From Pedobacter chitinilyticus (lineage in GTDB: Bacteria > Bacteroidota > Bacteroidia > Sphingobacteriales > Sphingobacteriaceae), in the NCBI RefSeq assembly GCF_003313385.1, contig NZ_QMHN01000001.1, forward strand, positions 1,414,097 through 1,478,096: a stretch of DNA of 64,000 nucleotides. The letters are read 5' to 3'. Every line of letters starts with the position of its first letter. Position 1 is the first letter of the stretch. The notes beneath the pieces were generated by a model. The model was not told the DNA's origin, did no database searches, and saw nothing but the letters and a program-made list of their open reading frames with translations. Below, piece after piece: positions 53,873-62,118 of the stretch. Position numbers and translations under genes: made by a program.

Positions 53873-53925
53873 TTGGTTGGTGATAACACCAACCAGAGGA
53901 TAATGGTGATCACACCAAAGGATAC
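53873..53925. repeat. double-hairpin repeat, partial copy 3
   Basis: TTGGTTGGTG-ATAA-CACCAACC-AGAGGATAA, then a second ATGGTGATCACACCAAAGG. Related to the second half of copies 1 and 2 (15761 and 17183). Confidence 0.65.
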
Positions 53926-53962
53926 ATCTACATTAGTATTCATGGAGATCCATGCGACCATT

Positions 53963-55339
53963 TTATTTGTTTTCCAGCTTTTTGATCAGGCTTTTAGCAC
54001 TTTCATTCTTGGGATCTAATTTTACCGAAAGCTTATAATACTTAAGTGCATTTGGATGGTCTTCTTTCGCAAGATAAGCTTCAGCAAGACTATCGAATAC
54101 ATTGCCCGACTTTGGAAAGAGCTGTGTATTGTAAAGGAATACCGCGATGGCATCGTCTGTCCTTTTCTTGTTGAGTAAATAATAACCTAGTGTATTCAGG
54201 CTTGCCTCGGCGTCAAAAGCATAATTATCCTGATGTTGTTTTTTTAACTGTTGGTAATAGGCCGTGATTTCGTTCCCATGCAAATTTTCAATTTCGTTCT
54301 GCAATAAGGACATCACTTGCTTTTTGGGCTGCAGAAAAGGTTTTCCGTCGAGTATATTTTGGATGGCCGTATTTAGGTCGTACAAATTACCTTGTTTGTT
54401 ATTGGTCATCAATATCACCGTTCTTCCCTTTTCTGGATTACATACCAATAGTGCCTGATAATTTCGTGAAGTACCGTCATGCTCAAAGTTGATGATTTTA
54501 CGGTCTTTCATCGCTCCTTTAAAACCTAGGCCCGATTGTCGGCTAGGCGTATAAGGAATGAGCAAAAATCGGGTCGATTCTGGAGAAATGATTTTAAAAT
54601 TGACCAAGAGTTGAGACCATTTATAAAAATCGTTCAGATTTACCGCTGTCCAACCCGAAATAGGAATCTCCATAGAGTCCGTATTCCCTTTATCATCAAA
54701 TGCATGCGCTACCAATGGCTCTGTTTCTTTCGGATCAATAATGGCATGGGTTATTCCATTCGGGATCAGTAATTCTTTTTGTACAAAGTCTTGAAATGGA
54801 ATTCCCGTAATACGCTCTATAATTCTTCGCTGTAGAAAGACATTGTTGTTATTGTACGCATACTGACTACCTGGTTCAAAGTCCAGTTTCTCGGTGTGGA
54901 TCAAATTAGCCATATTCTCCGCATCAGACTTTACATTCTTCCACTGCACATCGGGAACCCCACTAGTATAGCCCAACAAATCTTTGATGGTCACCTTTTT
55001 GCTCCACTGCGGAAGTTCAGGCAAATATTGATCTACATGATCTGTGAGTTTCAGCTTCCCCCTATCTACCAGCAGCATGATTGCCACTGCATTAAATTCT
55101 TTGGCAATGGAACCGATGTGAAAGCGATAGTCTGTAGTGAGTGGAGTCGTTTTCGCAGCATCGGCATATCCAATGGCTTTGTTGTAAACCACCTTGTGCT
55201 GATCTACCACCATGACATTCCCATTGAACAGCCCATTTTGCGCTGCTTTTTCAAACATGGTCTGAAGTTTCTTGGCAGGTAACACCTGAGCAAATACAGT
55301 AGTCGGAAAAACCAAGCCGATAAGGAGGAGCATTTTCAT
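53963..55339 (-). CDS. serine beta-lactamase-like hydrolase (class C/PBP family) with TPR tail
   Basis: 458 residues from ATG 55339; the frame extends 12 codons further, but MKMLLLIGLVFPTTVFAQ is the clean signal peptide. The beta-lactamase/transpeptidase-like domain carries S-x-x-K in RFHIGSIAKEF (S77 by this start), Y-x-N in FEPGSQYAYNNNNVF, the LGYTSGVPD loop and H-x-G in NFEHDGTSRNY. It acts as an esterase, D-aminopeptidase or DD-peptidase-like enzyme in the periplasm; antibiotic hydrolysis is not implied. About 110 C-terminal residues form TPR-like helices (NTLGYYLLNKKRTDDAIAVFLYNTQLFPKSGNVFDSLAEAYLAKEDHPNALKYYKLSVKLDP). It is the only gene between the two copies of the tmRNA 3' end. Confidence 0.9.
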   Translation of the reverse strand: MKMLLLIGLVFPTTVFAQVLPAKKLQTMFEKAAQNGLFNGNVMVVDQHKVVYNKAIGYADAAKTTPLTTDYRFHIGSIAKEFNAVAIMLLVDRGKLKLTDHVDQYLPELPQWSKKVTIKDLLGYTSGVPDVQWKNVKSDAENMANLIHTEKLDFEPGSQYAYNNNNVFLQRRIIERITGIPFQDFVQKELLIPNGITHAIIDPKETEPLVAHAFDDKGNTDSMEIPISGWTAVNLNDFYKWSQLLVNFKIISPESTRFLLIPYTPSRQSGLGFKGAMKDRKIINFEHDGTSRNYQALLVCNPEKGRTVILMTNNKQGNLYDLNTAIQNILDGKPFLQPKKQVMSLLQNEIENLHGNEITAYYQQLKKQHQDNYAFDAEASLNTLGYYLLNKKRTDDAIAVFLYNTQLFPKSGNVFDSLAEAYLAKEDHPNALKYYKLSVKLDPKNESAKSLIKKLENK

Positions 55340-55440
55340 AAAAAGGTATTTATAATGATGGAGCAATTTAAGCAAAATACGTTTGGCCTTACTACTTTTT
55401 TACTGTTCAATTTAGTAAGAAACTGTATAAGATCCAGAAA

Positions 55441-55495
55441 CCTTCAGCTCCACAAAAAAATCCTCATCAAATTGATGGGGATTTTTTGTTTTGGT
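55441..55495 (+). repeat. att-like direct repeat, right copy (orphan tmRNA 3' end plus terminator)
   Basis: CCTTCAGCTCCACA followed by AAAATCCTCATC-AAATT-GATGGGGATTTT and TTGTTTTGGT. No tmRNA body precedes it: upstream sequence is AGATCCAGAAA. A degenerate TTGGTTGGTAATTACACCAACC palindrome overlaps its right end (55490-55512), matching the palindrome behind the left copy. Confidence 0.75.
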
Positions 55496-55534
55496 TGGTA
55501 ATTACACCAACCTAAGGATAAATATTCATAATCT

Positions 55535-55900
55535 TTATGGAGCAGTAGGTTGCCGTTTTAAAATTAGGGCTCTTAAACGCTCTTCGTGTTCATCTCCCCA
55601 AAAACCTAAGGCAGAAATAATAGGAATTAAAGTTTGTCCAAAGTCAGTTAAGCTATATTCAACTTTAGGAGGCACAACAGGATAAATTACCTTTGAAATC
55701 AACTCATGGTCTTCCAGTTCTTTCAATTGAATAGTCAGCACCCTTCTTGAAGCATCTGGAATTTTACGCTGAAGCTCGCTGGGACGCTTATGCCCTTGAT
55801 TGATAAACCATAGCAAGCGTATTTTCCATTTCCCGTAAAGGACTTCGCCAATAAGATCAAGGCCGCAATTCAAGTTCAAGGGTATTTTTCTCTCGTACAT
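55535..55900 (-). CDS. HxlR-type winged-helix transcriptional regulator
   Basis: 121 residues. The HxlR domain is recognised from CGLDLIGEVLYGKWKIRLLWFINQGHKRPSELQRKIPDASRRVLTIQLKELEDHELISKVIYPVVPPKVEYSLTDFGQTLIPIISALGFWGDEH. The N-terminal Cys (NCGLDLI), conserved in redox/electrophile-sensing members, is present. It diverges from an SDR oxidoreductase gene with a 123-bp spacer, a common arrangement in which the regulator represses the enzyme and is released by reactive aldehydes or quinones (inference). Its -7 box lies only 4 nt before the start codon. Confidence 0.92.
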   Translation of the reverse strand: MYERKIPLNLNCGLDLIGEVLYGKWKIRLLWFINQGHKRPSELQRKIPDASRRVLTIQLKELEDHELISKVIYPVVPPKVEYSLTDFGQTLIPIISALGFWGDEHEERLRALILKRQPTAP

Positions 55901-55904
55901 ATAG

Positions 55905-55934
55905 CAAAGTTAGCGCAATGTTGCAAATTGCAAA
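55905..55934 (-). promoter_or_regulatory. promoter of the HxlR gene
   Basis: On the minus strand TTTG (55934-55931), an 18-nt spacer, and TAACTTTG (55912-55905). The start would fall at or beside the ATG at 55900, implying a leaderless mRNA. Confidence 0.5.
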
Positions 55935-56023
55935 ATAGGGGAAAAATTTGTCCCTATGCAATTCGATATTCCCTTATTGCCAGATTGTTATATACATCCC
56001 AACTTTGTACAAAATAGAGAACA

Positions 56024-56818
56024 ATGGAACAAATATTTAATTTCGACAATGAGTTATCTGGTAAAATTGCACTGGTAACTGGCGGGACAAAAGGAACTGG
56101 AAGGGCAATTGCAGAAAGGCTGCTACAGGCTGGCGCAACTGTCATTATTACCGCAAGAAACGCACCCGAAAAAGAAAACAACAAGCTGCATTTCATTCCT
56201 TCGGATTTAAGCAAGGCAGCAGGAACACAAAAAGTAATCAGTGAAGTGCTGTCCACTTACGGAAGACTGGACATTCTTGTAAACAATCTTGGTTCATCCG
56301 TAACACCTGCTGGTGGCTTTAACATGTTAACAGATGAAGATTGGGAATCAACCTTGCAGGCTAATTTGCTTGCTCCTGTCCGACTAGATAGAGGATTTTT
56401 ACCACAAATGATAGCTCAAAAAAGTGGTGTGATCATTCACATCGCTTCTATTCAAGGTAAACTGCCCTTGTACGATTCTACTTTGCCTTACGCCGCCGCA
56501 AAAGCAGGGTTGAGAAACTATAGCAAAAGTTTATCGAATGAAGTTACACCAAAAGGTGTTCGTGTATTAACTGTTTCGCCAGGATGGATAAATACTACCG
56601 CATCTACAGCTTGGCTAGGTGAAATTGCAAGAAATTCAAATAGCACTATAGCAGAAGCACAACAAAATGTGATGGACGCCTTGGGTGGAATACCTTATGG
56701 AAGGCCTGCCCAACCAGAAGAAGTTGCTGAATTGGTTGGCTTTCTTGTTTCGCCTAGAGCTAACTATTTAACAGGAACAGAATTTGTAATCGATGGCGGT
56801 ACCGTACCAACCATCTAA
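56024..56818 (+). CDS. short-chain dehydrogenase/reductase
   Basis: 264 residues, classical SDR. The cofactor motif TGGTKGTGRAIAERL lies at 19-33, NNLGSS at 87-92, and the catalytic S142-Y156-K160 triad in IASIQG and LPYAAAKAGLRNYSK. C-terminal GRPAQPEEVAELVGFLVSPRANYLTGTEFVIDGG is typical of the family. It oxidises or reduces a small carbonyl compound with NAD(P)H. Divergent from the HxlR regulator and 20 nt before an NTF2-like gene, so a small inducible detoxification module is likely; the substrate is unknown. Confidence 0.94.
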   Translation: MEQIFNFDNELSGKIALVTGGTKGTGRAIAERLLQAGATVIITARNAPEKENNKLHFIPSDLSKAAGTQKVISEVLSTYGRLDILVNNLGSSVTPAGGFNMLTDEDWESTLQANLLAPVRLDRGFLPQMIAQKSGVIIHIASIQGKLPLYDSTLPYAAAKAGLRNYSKSLSNEVTPKGVRVLTVSPGWINTTASTAWLGEIARNSNSTIAEAQQNVMDALGGIPYGRPAQPEEVAELVGFLVSPRANYLTGTEFVIDGGTVPTI

Positions 56819-56838
56819 TCACCTTAAAAATTATAATC

Positions 56839-57162
56839 ATGAATTTACCAAAAGTAATTACAGACTTAATTAGTGCACAGAACAGTTTCAATAGCATTGC
56901 CTACACCAACTGCTTTTCTGAAAACGCCGTGGTGTTTGACGAAGGTAAAACGCATCAAGGAAAGCAGGATATTCAGCATTGGATTGAAGAATCGAACAAG
57001 AACTATAGATCAGTAATGAAACCTCTTGCATATACCGAAAATGATACCTCGAGTATCTTAACTGCCGAATGTTCGGGTACATTTGACGGGAGTCCAATTA
57101 CATTAAAATTTCACTTTGATATTGTCGACGGGAAAATTGAGTATTTAAAAGTGACAGGATAA
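56839..57162 (+). CDS. NTF2/SnoaL-like protein
   Basis: 107 residues. The cone-shaped NTF2 fold is suggested by the opening helix DLISAQNSFNSIAYTNCFSENAVVFDEGKTHQGKQDIQHWIEESNKNYRSVMKPLAYTENDTSSILTAECSGTFDGSPITLKFHFDIVDGKIEYLKVTG. The order F-x-x-x-A-x-x-x-D-x-G-x-x-x-x-G-x-x-x-I-x-x-W is that of SnoaL-like polyketide-cyclase relatives. Ligand and role are unknown. 20 nt after the SDR gene; probably cotranscribed under HxlR control. Confidence 0.85.
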   Translation: MNLPKVITDLISAQNSFNSIAYTNCFSENAVVFDEGKTHQGKQDIQHWIEESNKNYRSVMKPLAYTENDTSSILTAECSGTFDGSPITLKFHFDIVDGKIEYLKVTG

Positions 57163-57230
57163 GCAGAAGGGAAAGAGATGGTCTGCAAATCAGACGATCT
57201 CTTTATTTATCCCCTTCATCCATCCTTTAC

Positions 57231-57446
57231 TTAAGCAGTGCTACGCAATCTTTTAAACTTCGTAATAAATTTAGGAGGTAAAGCGAGGATAAAAGTGCGC
57301 AGGATATCAAGTCTTCCTTTTTGAATTAGATGGGTTTTTCGCATCAGCCATTTTCTTCTCGCCCTAAAGTTAAAAGCAAGCTTCAATTTCACATAGACTT
57401 TCATGTCATCCAGTATCATTGGAGATATGTTTTGCGTATTCATCAA
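57231..57446 (-). CDS. small basic protein ORF, uncertain
   Basis: 71 codons, ATG at 57446, 7 nt after the stop of the next gene upstream on the same strand. The translation is strongly basic in its middle (KLKLAFNFRARRKWLMRKTHLIQKGRLDILRTF), with a possible amphipathic helix. No family recognised. The tight spacing argues for a real downstream gene of a two-gene unit, but the odd composition and lack of a motif leave it doubtful. Confidence 0.35.
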   Translation of the reverse strand: MMNTQNISPMILDDMKVYVKLKLAFNFRARRKWLMRKTHLIQKGRLDILRTFILALPPKFITKFKRLRSTA

Positions 57447-57453
57447 TGCTCAA

Positions 57454-58080
57454 TTAAAAGTTAAACCCAAAATGAAGTCCTGGCTCAAAGCCAAAGTATG
57501 CAGGCCATTTATTTTCCTTTGCTTTAAATGATGGCGGGGTATTGGTTTTAATGGGCCAATGCGTTAAACCCACAGAAGGTTCAATAAAGAAACGGTTTTT
57601 GAACAGTTGAAGCTGGTAACCTAAACGGTAGGTCATAAACAAGGTAAAACCATTTGCTATCTTTTGATCCTGCTCGTTATAGTACCTTTGAAAGGCATTC
57701 ATGGCATGAATGGCGGTGTATAGTCCTTTCCACCAAAAACGATTGTATGCCAGTCCAATTACATTTTGGCGCACATGGCCAGGATAGTTTTCTCCAGGAG
57801 CATCAAATGATTTTCCCCAGGGAATGCCTAAGGGATAAGCAAACCTCGATTTTTTCAATTCTAGGAAAACAACATCTTTAGGGGTTATTCTATAGCCCAC
57901 ATTGAGCTGGATAAAATGAGGTGGGTTTCGGTCGTTAGGGATACAATTCCCTAACATTAAAAACGTGCTTCCAATAAAGTACTTTCTGTCAGTGCTGTCT
58001 GGTTGGGTATCCTGTGCATTGGTGTGTAAGTTTCTTGCCAATACTAAGGCAAGTGCAATTCCTAAAATCTTCTTTAGCAT
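57454..58080 (-). CDS. exported outer-membrane-barrel-like protein
   Basis: 208 residues from ATG 58080, chosen over a start 18 codons upstream because it yields the signal peptide MLKKILGIALALVLARNLHTNAQ. The rest shows alternating aromatic strands typical of a small porin-like barrel: KYFIGSTFLMLGN, FIQLNVGYRITPKDVVFLELKK, VIGLAYNRFWWKGLYTAIHAMNAFQRYY, FTLFMTYRLGYQLQLFKNRFFIEPSVGLTHWP, and it ends in F (GLHFGFNF). Family not identified. It lies 80 nt downstream of the Crp-like regulator gene, on the same strand. Confidence 0.7.
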   Translation of the reverse strand: MLKKILGIALALVLARNLHTNAQDTQPDSTDRKYFIGSTFLMLGNCIPNDRNPPHFIQLNVGYRITPKDVVFLELKKSRFAYPLGIPWGKSFDAPGENYPGHVRQNVIGLAYNRFWWKGLYTAIHAMNAFQRYYNEQDQKIANGFTLFMTYRLGYQLQLFKNRFFIEPSVGLTHWPIKTNTPPSFKAKENKWPAYFGFEPGLHFGFNF

Positions 58081-58160
58081 ATCTATATCTGAGTTTAAAT
58101 AATATGCTAAAGTAGCAGGGCCAGCAGCCACCACTCGTTCACTTAAGTGAAGAAATGAAA

Positions 58161-58736
58161 TTAGCCTTTCTCTACAATCCTTGCTCTTATTCTGCTTAAA
58201 GAGGCGGGTTTCATCCCTAAATAGCTCGCTAATTGATATTGTGGGATGCGTTGGATCAGGTCTGGCCTTTTTTCTAATAAATTCAGGTAGCGTTGCTCGG
58301 GCGAAGAAGTCTTAAACTCGTCAAAGTCTACTCGCTGTTTCACTAAGTTTTCTTCGGACAAGCGCTTGCACATGGTTTCAAACTTTGGAAATTTGCCGTT
58401 GATTTCCATTTCCATCTCCGCCGTTGAAATGATAAGGATGGTGTCTTCGGTACAACTGACATAATATTCGGAAGGCTTGTTGCTGATGACGCAAGGAGGC
58501 GTTAAAGCTTCCATTTCGGTATAAAAAGCAGTTGTTTTTTCTTCCCCATCTACTATGTAATAGGTCCTCATGCAGCCTTTTAAAACAAAGTAGCTATTTT
58601 TCGACTTTTGCCCTTCTTTGAGTAAAATCGTCCCTTTCTTCACCGAGTGAAATAGGTTTAACGAAAGGATTGCGTTCTTTTCCTCGTTGGTGAGAGAAAC
58701 GTATTTAGAGATAAAATCGAATAAAAGGTCTTCCAT
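58161..58736 (-). CDS. Crp/Fnr-type cyclic-nucleotide-domain regulator
   Basis: 191 residues. The N-terminal cNMP-binding domain (about 20-110) reads LFHSVKKGTILLKEGQKSKNSYFVLKGCMRTYYIVDGEEKTTAFYTEMEALTPP. The C-terminal helix-turn-helix is QRYLNLLEKRPDLIQRIPQYQLASYLGMKPASLSRIRARI. The R and E/S residues that hold cAMP in classical Crp are absent, as usual in this Bacteroidota subfamily, so the ligand is unknown. Probably controls an outer-membrane protein gene 80 nt downstream (inference). Confidence 0.9.
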   Translation of the reverse strand: MEDLLFDFISKYVSLTNEEKNAILSLNLFHSVKKGTILLKEGQKSKNSYFVLKGCMRTYYIVDGEEKTTAFYTEMEALTPPCVISNKPSEYYVSCTEDTILIISTAEMEMEINGKFPKFETMCKRLSEENLVKQRVDFDEFKTSSPEQRYLNLLEKRPDLIQRIPQYQLASYLGMKPASLSRIRARIVEKG

Positions 58737-59311
58737 GGTTTCACGGGCGATCGCTGTTGTTGTTACACTTGTCGCTCAACCAAAAATAGCTGCGAGGATA
58801 CACTTTTCAAAGAAATGGGCGGTATTTCTGTTCTAGCGCATGGCCCCCTTCACAAATCATCTCAAACCTTGCCCCCCTTAGCGCAAATCTTAGCGCCAGA
58901 GGAAAAAGCCAACACTGCCGTCATTGCCAGCTCGACTGGCAATCCTAATGCCATAGCAGGTGATATTTTTTAAGCTTTAGGGTTCCCGCTTACGCGGGAA
59001 GGACGCACTTTTGAAAGGAAGATTGGTTTATTGGCCATTGATTCATTAGTCATTAGTTTACTTCCCCCCCATTAGCGCAAGTCTTAGCGTCAGAGGAAAG
59101 AGCCAAGGCCTGACTTGGGCTTTTATCACAACAATTCAAAAAAAGCAAATGCTAACAGGCACAAGTCATCCAACAACAAACCCCAAACACAAGACTTGCG
59201 CCAAGGTGGGGATTTAGAAAACCTAGACCACCAGCAAATCTGCGTACAAATACCTTTTAATCAAGGAGTAGCCTCCCATCCTATTTTCAAATCAAATGGC
59301 TTGATATGATT
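58737..59311. repeat. repeat-bearing gap between the Crp-like and kinase genes
   Basis: 575 bp without a convincing gene. Two copies of CCCCCC(A)TTAGCGCAARTCTTAGCGYCAGAGGAAAxAGCC at 58871-58910 and 59064-59104; related motifs are at 15868, 17058 and 61787. A GCCAGCTCGACTGGC hairpin and TTCCCGCTTACGCGGGAA (58983-59000) also occur. The 64-codon frame at 59115 translates unstructured sequence. Confidence 0.6.
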
Positions 59312-61333
59312 TTAACCCTCGCTTGGCAATACCAAAGAAAATTTAATGCTGTTTTCTTTTTGATGGATGTGAAACGTGCCGCCATTGTTTTGAATGTACT
59401 CTTTACACAATAGCAGGCCCAAACCCACGCCCTGCTCGTTTCTTGTGCCAAGTGAGGCGCTGGCCATTTTATTTCCCATCATGTTATCTATCTCTATTTT
59501 AAGAGGATCTTCAACCTCATTTTCAACCGAAAACCGCACACCTTCGGGGATCGATTCCAAGGTAAACCAGATGCGTCCAGCCAAGGGCGTAAACTTAATG
59601 GCATTGTCAATCAAATTTCGCAATACCAAACTGATCTGATTACGATCGGCGATAACGGCGCTATTGCCCTCAACAAATTGCTCCAATTGGATATCCTTCT
59701 GTTTAATCAATGGCAAATAAAGCGCCAATAGCTCCTCAAATAAGGGTTTTAACTCAAAACGTTCCTTGCTGGTCATCATCCCGCCCATTTGGCTTTGTGC
59801 CCAATGCAAAAGGTTATTCAGCGTGTTATTTACCGATTTAATTGTTTTTTTATTCTCTTTGAGCATTTTCTGCAACTCATCGGGAGTCAACAGCTGCATG
59901 TCGCTTAGCGATAAAATACCCAACAGGCTGTTCAACGGACTTCTCAAATCATGCGCAATAATCGAAAACAGTTTGTTCTTGATGGCATTGGTACTTTCCA
60001 ACTCTTGAATGGTGCTGTTCAACTGCAAGGTGCGTTCGTCCACCTTTTCCTCCAGCCGTTGGTTCTGCGTTCTTACCAAAACCAAATTCTCGTCCCTTGC
60101 CTGTTGTTCGGCCTTAATGATCACCTTGTAGCGGTCGCCCAGTGCAAAGGAAAGCAAGAGCAGTTCCAGGGTAGAGCCAATAGGCACCAGTTGGATGGTA
60201 AATTCGCTCGACGGGATCACCCCACCCAAGCTCAGCGTAACTAAGGCTACCGTTACCCAAATAAAGAACCAAGCCAGAATATAATATTTTGCAGGTCGGT
60301 GCCCGTTCCTGTAGGCCATCACCCCAGCAATCCATGCCACTACCGCTACCGTAACGGTCAGCAGCTGAGCAATGGCCGTGGCGGTGTGCTTAAAGCCAAA
60401 AGCGCTCACAAAGAAAAGAATGATGCCTACACCACCAATGACATAGAAAAGCCCAAGCATTTTGGGGGCTTTTTGCTTTAGGTGGAGAAACTTGTTACAG
60501 AACAGTAACGAGGCCACTACTGAAAAGCTCAAGAGCACATGCGGGTATCGGTTAAAAAAGATTCTGATTTCATCGCCGAAGATGAAACCATAGCCCCTGA
60601 TGTAGAACAGCAAGTAGCCTGATAGCGTGAGCACATATAATACGTAATACAAATAGGTGGTGTCCCTAATGCTCAGGAATAGGAAAAGGTTGAACAGCAA
60701 AAGACCAATCAACAAGCCGATATAGATATATTCGATACCCAGTTTAAATTCCTGCCCCTTGATCACGCTTTCTGCCGTGGCGAGTTTGATTGGTGCCACT
60801 AAGATGTTGTGGGTCTTCAACCTTACATAGATCGTTTTCTTCTCGATTTTGGAGTCGACAGGAAGGTTGATCATAAAGTTGTTTCTCACAAACACATTGG
60901 GTGGCCTAGTCCTGAGGCATCCTGTTTTAAAAGCAACGGTACGGTCGGCGCTATCGGTGGTAAAGGCATCGATGTATTCGATATTGGGCGCATCAATAAT
61001 GAGATATAAAGGCAAATGATGTTGCGCAGCGTAACTGATTTTTACCCACCAAGCCGAAGAAGTATTCCCAAAATTCAGGATTTCATGGTTACCTCGTGTA
61101 AACTTGGTATCCGCAAGCTTTTTAACCTCCTCTAGCGACATCGTCGCACTTTTATCCTCTAGGTAGTAAAGTTCCTTTCCTATATTTTGATAGCTGAAGT
61201 GATTGGCAGACTGTGCCCAACAACTTGCCGTGAAAAACATCAGGAATAAGGTTATTCCAATAGCGAAATGAACATTTGACCTGAAACTAATTTTATGAGG
61301 GAAACAGCTCATCAAAAAATTCCGTAGCAACAT
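59312..61333 (-). CDS. 7TMR-DISM sensor histidine kinase
   Basis: 673 residues. After a signal peptide (ending CWAQS) comes a 7TMR-DISMED2 beta-domain (about 45-185: YQNIGKELYYLEDKSATMSLEEVKKL, WWVKISYAAQHHLPLYLIID), then seven membrane segments (about 200-400). A short coiled coil (DENLVLVRTQNQRLEEKVDERTLQLNSTIQELES) follows, then HisKA with H461 in FSIIAHDLRSPLNSLLG. The HATPase_c domain has the N-box LVLRNLIDNAIKF and G-box GVGLGLLLCKEYI. No receiver domain is fused, and no response-regulator gene is adjacent, so its partner is elsewhere. It senses an unknown, possibly carbohydrate, ligand. Confidence 0.93.
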   Translation of the reverse strand: MLLRNFLMSCFPHKISFRSNVHFAIGITLFLMFFTASCWAQSANHFSYQNIGKELYYLEDKSATMSLEEVKKLADTKFTRGNHEILNFGNTSSAWWVKISYAAQHHLPLYLIIDAPNIEYIDAFTTDSADRTVAFKTGCLRTRPPNVFVRNNFMINLPVDSKIEKKTIYVRLKTHNILVAPIKLATAESVIKGQEFKLGIEYIYIGLLIGLLLFNLFLFLSIRDTTYLYYVLYVLTLSGYLLFYIRGYGFIFGDEIRIFFNRYPHVLLSFSVVASLLFCNKFLHLKQKAPKMLGLFYVIGGVGIILFFVSAFGFKHTATAIAQLLTVTVAVVAWIAGVMAYRNGHRPAKYYILAWFFIWVTVALVTLSLGGVIPSSEFTIQLVPIGSTLELLLLSFALGDRYKVIIKAEQQARDENLVLVRTQNQRLEEKVDERTLQLNSTIQELESTNAIKNKLFSIIAHDLRSPLNSLLGILSLSDMQLLTPDELQKMLKENKKTIKSVNNTLNNLLHWAQSQMGGMMTSKERFELKPLFEELLALYLPLIKQKDIQLEQFVEGNSAVIADRNQISLVLRNLIDNAIKFTPLAGRIWFTLESIPEGVRFSVENEVEDPLKIEIDNMMGNKMASASLGTRNEQGVGLGLLLCKEYIQNNGGTFHIHQKENSIKFSLVLPSEG

Positions 61334-61479
61334 ATCAGTGAAAATCTAAAATTAGCGGTTAGCAAAAATAATACTAAAACTTCATTTGACAATTGCCTTG
61401 CCATAAACCTGCGATAGCGCAGCAATTGTTTAGCTATAAAACAATATGGTGCCAATTGTGATTTCCTTTTCTAGATTTT

Positions 61480-61761
61480 ATGAAATTCGGTTATCTTCGC
61501 TACCAGATTATGAAATACCATTTTATGCGTGTCTCTACAACGACCGTACGCATCGAACTGCTCCCTGAAGATAAAGCCGAAGAACTCCTACTCCAACAAT
61601 TGGCCCTCACCGATCCTGAAGATCCTACCCTATCCAAACTTTTTGAAACTGCAATTGCGCTTTACCATCCACAATTGGAGATCACCAACAAGAGTTTTAT
61701 GGAATTTCCTAAAGTAGCGTTATGTAGCTACAAGATGATAAATACTTTGTCTACGGCTTGA
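61480..61761 (+). CDS. hypothetical small protein, uncertain
   Basis: 93 codons; a later ATG at 61510 (MKYHFMRV) is an equally good start. The middle reads VRIELLPEDKAEELLLQQLALTDPEDPTLSKLFETAIALYHPQLEI, an acidic helical stretch with sensible composition, but no family is recognised. It is divergent from the histidine kinase and followed by a possible terminator at 61902. It may be genuine and lineage-specific. Confidence 0.4.
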   Translation: MKFGYLRYQIMKYHFMRVSTTTVRIELLPEDKAEELLLQQLALTDPEDPTLSKLFETAIALYHPQLEITNKSFMEFPKVALCSYKMINTLSTA

Positions 61762-62118
61762 GGGGAATAAAATCCTAGTTAAACACAAGCACCGCTTCGC
61801 TTATGGTTGCATTAGAAGGGGGAAGTACTTTCACGTATTCATCATTAAATCATCAATGAGCATTAGGTGTTCGATTGTAAACACTTCTAATTCAAAAGAA
61901 ACCTCATCAGTTTGATGGGTATTTTTTGTTATAGAGGTCTAGTATTGTTTGTGTAAAATCGAAAATTAAGGATTTAATAAACCAGCCAAAAAAACGTAAA
62001 GCGTTTCATCCAGAATGATGGTTACTGCCTCATTTCCTTTTTTGAAACTGTTTTCATAGCGTTTCCCTAACAATTCGTGAAAATAAAAAACTTCATATTC
62101 TTAGCGCTTTTAAAAAAC
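61762..62118. other. gap with a terminator-like hairpin and a repeat
   Basis: Holds a degenerate ACAAGCACCGCTTCGCTTATGGTTGCATT-type repeat (61787-61826) and a hairpin CCTCATC-AGTTT-GATGGG with ATTTTTT (61902-61927). The hairpin resembles the tmRNA terminator but lacks any tmRNA 3' end. Otherwise no gene or promoter was recognised. Confidence 0.5.

Noticed and set aside
53963..55339. Antibiotic-resistance beta-lactamase on a mobile island
   Set aside because: The active-site motifs are shared by many esterases and peptidases, and the TPR tail is typical of non-resistance members; resistance cannot be claimed.
59115..59309. 64-codon ORF before the histidine kinase gene
   Set aside because: Low-complexity polar translation without motif; convergent with the kinase in a repeat-bearing gap.
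61895..61950. Possible third copy of the tmRNA-terminator repeat, which would extend the island to 62 kb
   Set aside because: Only the terminator-like hairpin and T-run are similar; the CCTTCAGCTCCACA part is missing. Terminators of this form can look alike by chance.
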